Of a stretch of 64,000 nucleotides of DNA, positions 58,231-64,000 are shown in pieces (positions within the stretch are counted from its first letter, which is position 1; every line of letters begins with the position of its first letter). Below the pieces are notes generated by a model, which saw nothing but the letters and a program-made list of their open reading frames with translations, was not told the origin of the DNA and did not search any database. The DNA lies in contig CM066309.1 in the NCBI GenBank assembly GCA_033807695.1, forward strand, positions 248,001-312,000, given 5' to 3'. The position numbers were made by a program, and so were the translations under genes. This DNA comes from Daedaleopsis sinensis. Its lineage: Eukaryota > Basidiomycota > Agaricomycetes > Polyporales > Polyporaceae.

Positions 58231-58809
58231 TCTTGAAAGAAATTGAAGGAATTGAAGACAGTTCAACCAAGGGCGGCAACTGCCGACATTGGGGGGCACG
58301 GGGGAATATTGAATCCCATTGTGCGTTGTTGATCTTCAATTCCTGTACTAACCTTGAGCTCGACCAGTCCTAACGTCACAAGGCGTGTCTGTGCTGACTT
58401 TCTTCAGAGTGCTCTTCATCGCTCCCGTCACACCGCTGCTCCAATGCGAACCGAACCCAATCGCTGTCACCAGCAGAATGGCCATCCCTTTCATACGCAG
58501 CGACACACCCTTTCCCTCCTCGCTGTCCGTCGAGGTCGCAGCGTTGAGGACAGTGGCGAATGTCAAGGCCTCACCGTTAATGGCGGGATCGTTCAAATTT
58601 GCTCTGTAAGTGCATTTCAGACTCTCGACATGGAGATTCGGCACCATTTCTTCTGGTCTGCAGTGCAAAACCTCCTCCAGGAGAGGCAGTGATGGACGAT
58701 TCGACGGGAGGTAGACTCGAATCTTCCGATAAACCTCAGCTACGAATCTTATCAGACATTTGACGTCCGACGGACCGGACCCCGAACATTCGTCATGCCG
58801 TGCTACCAT
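58231..58809 (-). pseudogene. MFS transporter, N-terminal fragment cut at the duplication edge
   Basis: Exon 1 (58399-58809) encodes a leader of about 105 residues, then KGVSLRMKGMAILLVTAIGF and SHWSSGVTGAMKSTLKK, the first helix of a fungal major-facilitator transporter. After a 56-base GT-AG intron, exon 2 (from 58342 down) continues ELKINNAQ as in the family. It then diverges, and the remaining eleven helices are absent. The break lies close to the end of the arm 2 duplication, so the rearrangement probably removed the rest. Confidence 0.65.
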
Positions 58810-59245
58810 CTAACCATTAAACGTTGACTTGCTGCGTGACACCACAGTCACTCACGTAGTACTATGGCGCAGCTGTGAGAGCGACCTAGCTGGCAGTGGA
58901 ACGACCCCAACTTAAAATGATGGTCCACCATGCGACTCCGTTGTGCCAAGTACCTTTTAAAACACTCTTACTACGGACTAAAAACTACGCTCTCTGGCTC
59001 CACAGAACCTTTACAGATACATGGCCTCGAGATCATTCATCAACGCTCAGACTAGATCAAATTTGCGACTGGCATAACCTTGCAGTGCGGACCTCTCAGA
59101 ATTATATTGTATCCTAGTAAACTAGACGAAAGACGACAGACAGCATAAATCATCGGTAGTCATACAGTCGATTCGAGCACAGATACACAATGCACATTAG
59201 CATCGAACCTTGAAGGAATTATGTTTCACCAGGATGGTGCTGCGT
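58810..59245. other. No gene recognised
   Basis: This is the region between the MFS fragment and the 3' end of the metacaspase gene. No supported feature was seen. Confidence 0.35.
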
Positions 59246-61603
59246 TTATATGATAAACTTCAAGCTCGTGTCCTGCAGGACAGGCATATTCAGCATCTGT
59301 GAAACGAGCGATGCCACCGGGAAACGTAACTCACAATTCGGTGCGAGCTTGATAGCTGCGGTTTCTGGCTATACTTCTTCTTGAGGATGACGCGGATCGA
59401 GCGCAAGAGCTCCTGGTACGTCTGGTTTGGGTTGTCGTCTACAGCGATCGCCGGGACGAAGCTATCAGTAAGTGACTATGGTACCCGGAGGAACCCACAT
59501 ATGGACTTACGGAGCGATGTCATGAACGCCTGTAGGGGTCGACACATTAGGTTGGGAGACGGAGTGAATGAAGAACAGAGAGACGTACGTAGCTCATCGC
59601 GCCTGTTGCTGAGCCCGCCTCCCACGTGTCTGCACTCGTTTGCGAGTCCTTGCAGCCGCTCCACGAGATCTACGCCCCGCAACTCAGTGAATACGATCGA
59701 ACAGGCGAGTGCCCGAATTGGGGCGAATGCGGGATAAATCGATACATACCACATCGGCCGGGGTGGACTTGGAGGTGAACCACTTATCATTGACCTGGCT
59801 GCCTTTGACGCGACCGTCGGAGGAGTACTATATGGCACCGGCAGATAAGGTCAGTATTAGTATCAGGAATGCCAACAGGTGATGACGCACCAAGTAAGGT
59901 AAGTCTGTGTCCCAGGTCACAAGTTAAACGCGAATGAGCCATATGCTAGTCAACTGGTCGCAGCGAAGGACGCACCGAGAACAGACCCGGAATGGCACGA
60001 CTAGTTGTCAAGTGCATTTCGTCAGTATTGTCAGCGTCGCAGCGGGGTCACAGGTTAGACTACATACGTCAAAAAGGGCCTATGGAGTTGTGAGACGGTG
60101 TTCTAGTGACTACCACATATCGCGCTAGGACTCACCGTAAGGCGACAGCCTCGGGGAAGGCTCTTCACCTAGGGAAACGGGCGTGAGCAGGGGCAATGGA
60201 GGATGACGCGTAAGGAACAGACCATGATAGAATGCATCAACTGCATAATGGGGGTGAGTACGAAGCACGGCTGGATGGCTCAATGTCACTCACGTCGTCC
60301 ACGATATACCCCGCGCGCTGATAGTCTAGCGGGAAGATCACCTCGTCGTACCCGTCCTTCTCGTCTCCGTTGCGGTCCTTCACTTGCGCGCCGTGTCCGG
60401 AGTCTATGGTATGAACTATCAGCCTCAACCTCGAGTCATCCATTCCAACAGATGGACGCACAATGGAACACTAGCGAGTCGTTCGGTTGGGCGCCCTTGA
60501 CTAACCAATGCATCGCGTCGAGGATATTCGCGCGCGTCGGGCGCGAGCGCGCATCGGTCGCGTCGTCCGTGAGGATCACGATGTCGTCCCTGCTGTACCC
60601 GCGTCTGCGCAGGAAGTTGCGCACGTTGCGCGCGTCGTTCACGCATCCGAACAGCTCGTTCGGCTGGCCCTTGTAGTTGATTCCGATCTATCGCCGCGGA
60701 GAGGTGGGAGCGGGTCGCGTGAGCTGCGGGACTGAATGACGGTGAATCATAGGTGACGCTTACGCAGAGCGCCTTCTTGCGGCCTGTGCACTTTGAGTAC
60801 TGGAAGTCGGGGTACCGTCCCGAGGACGCGACGGGCTGGAGATGCTGGATTGGATCCGGGATGGGACGGTGAGGCTCTGAAAACGGTGAAAATCAGCGAA
60901 TACGTCCTTGAGTTCTCATGTGATAGTTGTTACGTACTCGAGACCTTGGCCGGAGTGCTGCTATGATGTCCTGACGGCTTTGGAGTGTGGCTGTGGCTAG
61001 TGTGGACGTGCACACGCGAGTGTGATTGAGAGTGCGAGTGCCTGCTGTGACTGTTGTAGTGCACGTCGAGGTGGACAGGTCCGGCGGAGATGGGACCGCG
61101 AGGTACAGGCGCGGAGCTAGGCCCAGGACCATGTCCAGGTGCTATCCAAGGCCTTCAGACAAGGGGTAAGCATCTTAGTCCTCTTCGCTTAACACAAAAT
61201 GTCCAGAGGAACATACCCTGAGTCTTCGAAGTATCTTAAGCCCACAATGTCAGATATTTGGAGTACAAACAAGTGATAACTCCGACTTACGAAGGATTAT
61301 ACGAGCTCGAGCGGTCAGTCGGAGCGCCAATTGGCATAAAAGGCGTAGGCGCAGCAGAATGGCCGACCGCGAAGCCGGCCGGACTGAAGAAATAAGGTGC
61401 ACACATGAGGGGAGAGTACAAGAGGGGTGCTCTCTACGACTCACGGAGAGGGGAATCTGTTATACATCCATGAATAAGCGATGTTCAGCAGAATATGCAG
61501 AGAGTACTAACGAGGGCGCCGGAGGAATTCCACGGGATCGCTGGGCGTAGTATGGAGGCTCACTCTGCCCGTTGGCTGCGCCTCCGCTAAGATCCCACAT
61601 CAT
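59246..61603 (-). CDS. Type I metacaspase
   Basis: Seventeen exons, complement(59246-59272, 59335-59438, 59511-59529, 59589-59669, 59750-59827, 59891-59904, 59976-60000, 60068-60079, 60136-60168, 60223-60240, 60294-60403, 60462-60687, 60764-60876, 60938-61152, 61217-61234, 61291-61383, 61512-61603), keep frame at every junction and give 425 residues. The Gly/Pro/His/Ser-rich prodomain covers about residues 1-165. The catalytic domain runs from [12 protein letters not shown] through [14 protein letters not shown] to [10 protein letters not shown] (H256), [16 protein letters not shown] (C312) and [16 protein letters not shown], ending [11 protein letters not shown]. The His-Cys pair cleaves after Arg or Lys, is usually calcium-activated and acts in stress and cell death. 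Several exons are tiny (12, 14, 18, 18 and 19 bases). A TATA-like motif on the minus strand lies at 61720-61725. Confidence 0.93.
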
Positions 61604-61719
61604 CTTTGGTGACAGTGAGGCGTGCTAGGTAGCTATAGCACTTGCTGAGAGTACGGAGGAGGGCGGTATATGGATTACAGGGGGCAGTGGCAGATGATCC
61701 CATGGACCCCCAAGCAGCT

Positions 61720-61725
61720 TATAAA
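61720..61725 (-). promoter_or_regulatory. TATA-like motif upstream of the metacaspase gene
   Basis: The minus strand reads TTTATAAG around this position, about 120 bases before the ATG at 61603. A short plus-strand frame (61776-62063) overlaps the upstream region, but its extension is not supported. Confidence 0.4.
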
Positions 61726-62059
61726 GCCCGACACGGCGCCCCAGGCGGTGCCACTTGGCAGAAATGGAGAAGTAGATGCCGGAAACTCCGACCCCGGCGG
61801 ATGTGGGCGGTGACTCGGACGACAGCTGGCTCGCGTCTCCGGACCACAAGGCTGTCCACCCCATGGATCCTAGTATGGTCAACTCTCACGTGAGTGTGAA
61901 TATTCCTTGTTCAAGGGGAAGAGCTTACCGATTTGAATGCCTCGAGGCACGAACGTTAAGCAACAAAATCGTCAAAATCGTCGACTGCACGGTGCACAAT
62001 TTACAAAGCCGTTGCCCTCTCTGGAGTGTTGATCGTGATGGTGAAGTAGGTGGCGGTGA

Positions 62060-62930
62060 GTAGCTAAGCGAGGTCTGATTTCCCACGTCTTTGAAACAAT
62101 ATTGCTGAAGGTTGCGAATGAAGAGGCAGCCTCCAGGGCTGAGGGCAACCCAGACAAGTTTGTTAGACCTAGCTCATATAAGTGAAGCCAGAAAGCCAGA
62201 AAGCCATGATAGGTAGTAGCGTTATTAACTGCCAAGTTTAGAATGGCAGGGGAACTGGAAGCTTTAACCCGCGCGTACCGGGGCCGCCTACTTCCTCGAA
62301 GAATCTGAGCCCACAGAGCCTGACTGCCCTCTTTGTTGGTGGGTTTGAGGATTGTCATGGTCTGGTAAGACCCAGTCGTACTCACCTTAAACAGCATCGG
62401 TCTTTGCGAAATCCTACATTGTCGACAGCTCCAACAAGATCACTCTCACTCACATCATCAACGACGATACTGCGTAGCGACGTTTGAGCGCGGATAAGAG
62501 GGGCGAGATAGATGTGGTGACACAATGATAGCTCACCAGGGTCATCGTCCCTAGGCTATTGTAGAGCTTTACGGCCGACGCGAGAAAATGTGTAGGTATT
62601 CCTCCTGCATGCCGATTTCCGCCACAACCTAGGTTGAGTCAAGAAGGAGAGAAAGGATAAGACTAGTGCCAAAGTCTTCTGTGGTAGTGTTGAAAACGGC
62701 ACTCACCTCGGTGACGAAAGTTGTTTCTCTCGCATTCACATTTTCCTTTGTCAGGCTTCGTCACCCTGGAAAGAACATTTTCTCTGTATTGTACAGAGTC
62801 TTGAGACTCGCTAGAAGGTGGGATGTCTCCCTCTGAGAGCTTTCTGCAGTCTCACAGCGCAACTCCTCAAGCCCGAGTGTACGTGCTAGTATCGAGACGA
62901 AGTGGCATGATGGACGTGGTTTGACTAGCG
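62060..62930 (-). pseudogene. Unrecognised multi-exon coding fragments
   Basis: The minus strand carries several stretches with good protein composition and nearby splice sites: LGLEELRCETAESSQRETSH with LLASLKTLYNTEK near 62800-62890; HFLASAVKLYNSLGTMTL near 62540-62600; and APLIRAQTSLRSIVVDDVSE with SDLVGAVDNVGFRKD near 62400-62500. The second and third are not joined by a proper intron: the frame shifts between them. A 141-codon frame continues at 61972-62397. I do not recognise the family. It may be a decayed gene or one whose splicing I could not solve. Confidence 0.3.
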
Positions 62931-63095
62931 GCGCCTAAGGGAAATTGCCACTTGTACAGATTACGTCAGCAGCTTGTCGAAGTTAACTTGATGATGATAC
63001 TGGGCGTTTGATAGCTTCGCACTGGGGGTTTGCCGTGCGAGCGGTAAGACAGAGACGATTATCCAGACGATGCGAGGGAGCTACACGGTACCTGT

Positions 63096-64000
63096 CTACT
63101 CGTTACGAGGTCCTAGCCCAAGAACACGGCGTGCAGAAGCGACAGTTTTCTCACAAAGCCGACCGACCCGAACAGCCCACCGGACCACCGTCAGCACCTG
63201 CAGCGCTCTACGAGCACTAGGTCGACAGTGACAAATAGACGTGCAGCCACGCTCTTGTCCAATTAGCCAGTTTGTGAACTTGCGGAGTATCCACGGCTCT
63301 GGCTGGCGATTATAGAAGGACTGTGCGGGACGACAATCAATGCGTGTATGAGAGCGTCCAGATAAATAGACTCACTTGCAAGAAGAAGTCAAACAATGCA
63401 CCGACGCAGTACACGTCCCAGGAGTAAGGATCGAACCGGGTCATACCGAGAGGATGCTCGCAGGCTGGTTCCGGCAACTCGACGGGTTGCTGCTTCCCCG
63501 GTCCGAGAGGCAAGCGTTTCGACCTGTCGAAGTCGATGATGTACACTTTTCCGCTCTCTATCTTCCAGTTCTGATACATCGCTATTTCCCAGTCAGTAGC
63601 GATGATGACGTTTCCCTCGTATAGGTCCTGAAGGTGAGCAGCGAGTGTCAACATTTAGCCTTTTCAGCTTCAGAGAACTCCCACCATATGCGCTATGCAC
63701 TGGGAATGCAGAAAATTGATGCCCTACACATATTATCTTCAGGATCAGTAGTCGGCGGTACGACGGATGCTATTCGAGGGGACGAACCTCGAGAACTTGA
63801 TAAAAAAAATCTACGACGTCGATGACTTGCCAATCGCGAGAACGACCCACGAGAAGGACAGAGGAGAGCCATGGCATGATGAGAATCGGTCGGTCCGTGT
63901 GTATCACATCGCAAGGTAACGTATGATTGGGGGAGGCAGGGTTGAGCCGGTGGAGGCGAGCATAAATGGCTGCTTCGTTGCCATCAGGGTCAAGGATTTT
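63096..64000 (-). CDS. Protein-kinase-like gene, 3' part, runs off the right edge
   Basis: Exons complement(63096-63320, 63376-63627, 63685-63723, 63788 to beyond 64000) are in frame; the 5' end is outside the window. The visible part starts at ILDPDGNEAAIYARLHRL. The catalytic loop is split by an intron and reads CIAHM|DLYEGNVI, so Met stands where HRD has Arg. KVYIIDFDRSKRL supplies the second Asp in place of DFG. FDPYSWDVYCVGALF is the C-lobe Asp-Trp region, and a Cys/Arg-rich tail (GCTSICHCRPSARRALQVL) ends the protein. This layout is that of the kinase-like proteins expanded in mushroom fungi, often annotated only as protein-kinase fold. Whether it phosphorylates anything is unknown. Confidence 0.75.

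Noticed and set aside
1..64000. tRNA, rRNA or CRISPR loci
   Set aside because: No cloverleaf with matching arms, no rRNA-like sequence and no regularly spaced short repeats were seen by eye.

Overview
The window looks like the genome of a mushroom-forming basidiomycete (Agaricomycetes). Its genes are split by many 50-80 base GT-AG introns, and the gene content is typical of that class: a Plavaka-type DNA transposon, two FunK1 fungal kinases, DUF6532 and DUF3602 proteins, a seven-helix-like membrane protein, a metacaspase with a His-rich prodomain, and degraded Ty3 and LINE elements. Coordinates for multi-exon genes were worked out by hand from splice signals and reading-frame continuity; exon joins are given in each entry.

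Layout. 1-3.2 kb: 5' part of a Ty3-type retrotransposon (gag, minus strand) with its presumptive leader. 3.2-11.1 kb: a Plavaka element bounded by diverged terminal inverted repeats and carrying two divergent, apparently intact multi-exon genes, the transposase (minus) and a DUF6532-like gene (plus). 11.1-13.7 kb: a LINE (minus) with ORF1 and an ORF2 cut off after its endonuclease. 14.1-14.7 kb: a cluster of TGCAGCG/GTGACGCG repeats. 15.2-33.7 kb: a tandem array of diverged units, each made of an unassigned repeat block, an ABC-transporter relic (minus), a ribosomal-protein-eL8 relic (plus) and a FunK1 kinase (minus). Most genes in it are broken, but the second FunK1 is intact.

34-35.7 kb: a DUF3602 gene with three repeats. 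36.4-42.3 kb and 52.6-58.3 kb: two copies of one segment in opposite orientation (jacalin lectin, transporter relics, ABC relic), circularly permuted relative to each other. They flank a 10-kb single-copy island with CHK1 checkpoint kinase (minus), a membrane protein (plus) and a dual-specificity-type phosphatase (plus). The two jacalin genes appear to encode the same 183-residue protein.

58.3-64 kb: a truncated MFS transporter at the edge of the duplication, an intact 17-exon metacaspase (minus), unresolved coding fragments, and the 3' part of a kinase-like gene running off the right edge. Functionally the window mixes single-copy housekeeping genes (CHK1, metacaspase, phosphatase) with a large zone of transposons and duplicated, decaying genes. 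The most unusual object is the two-gene Plavaka element.
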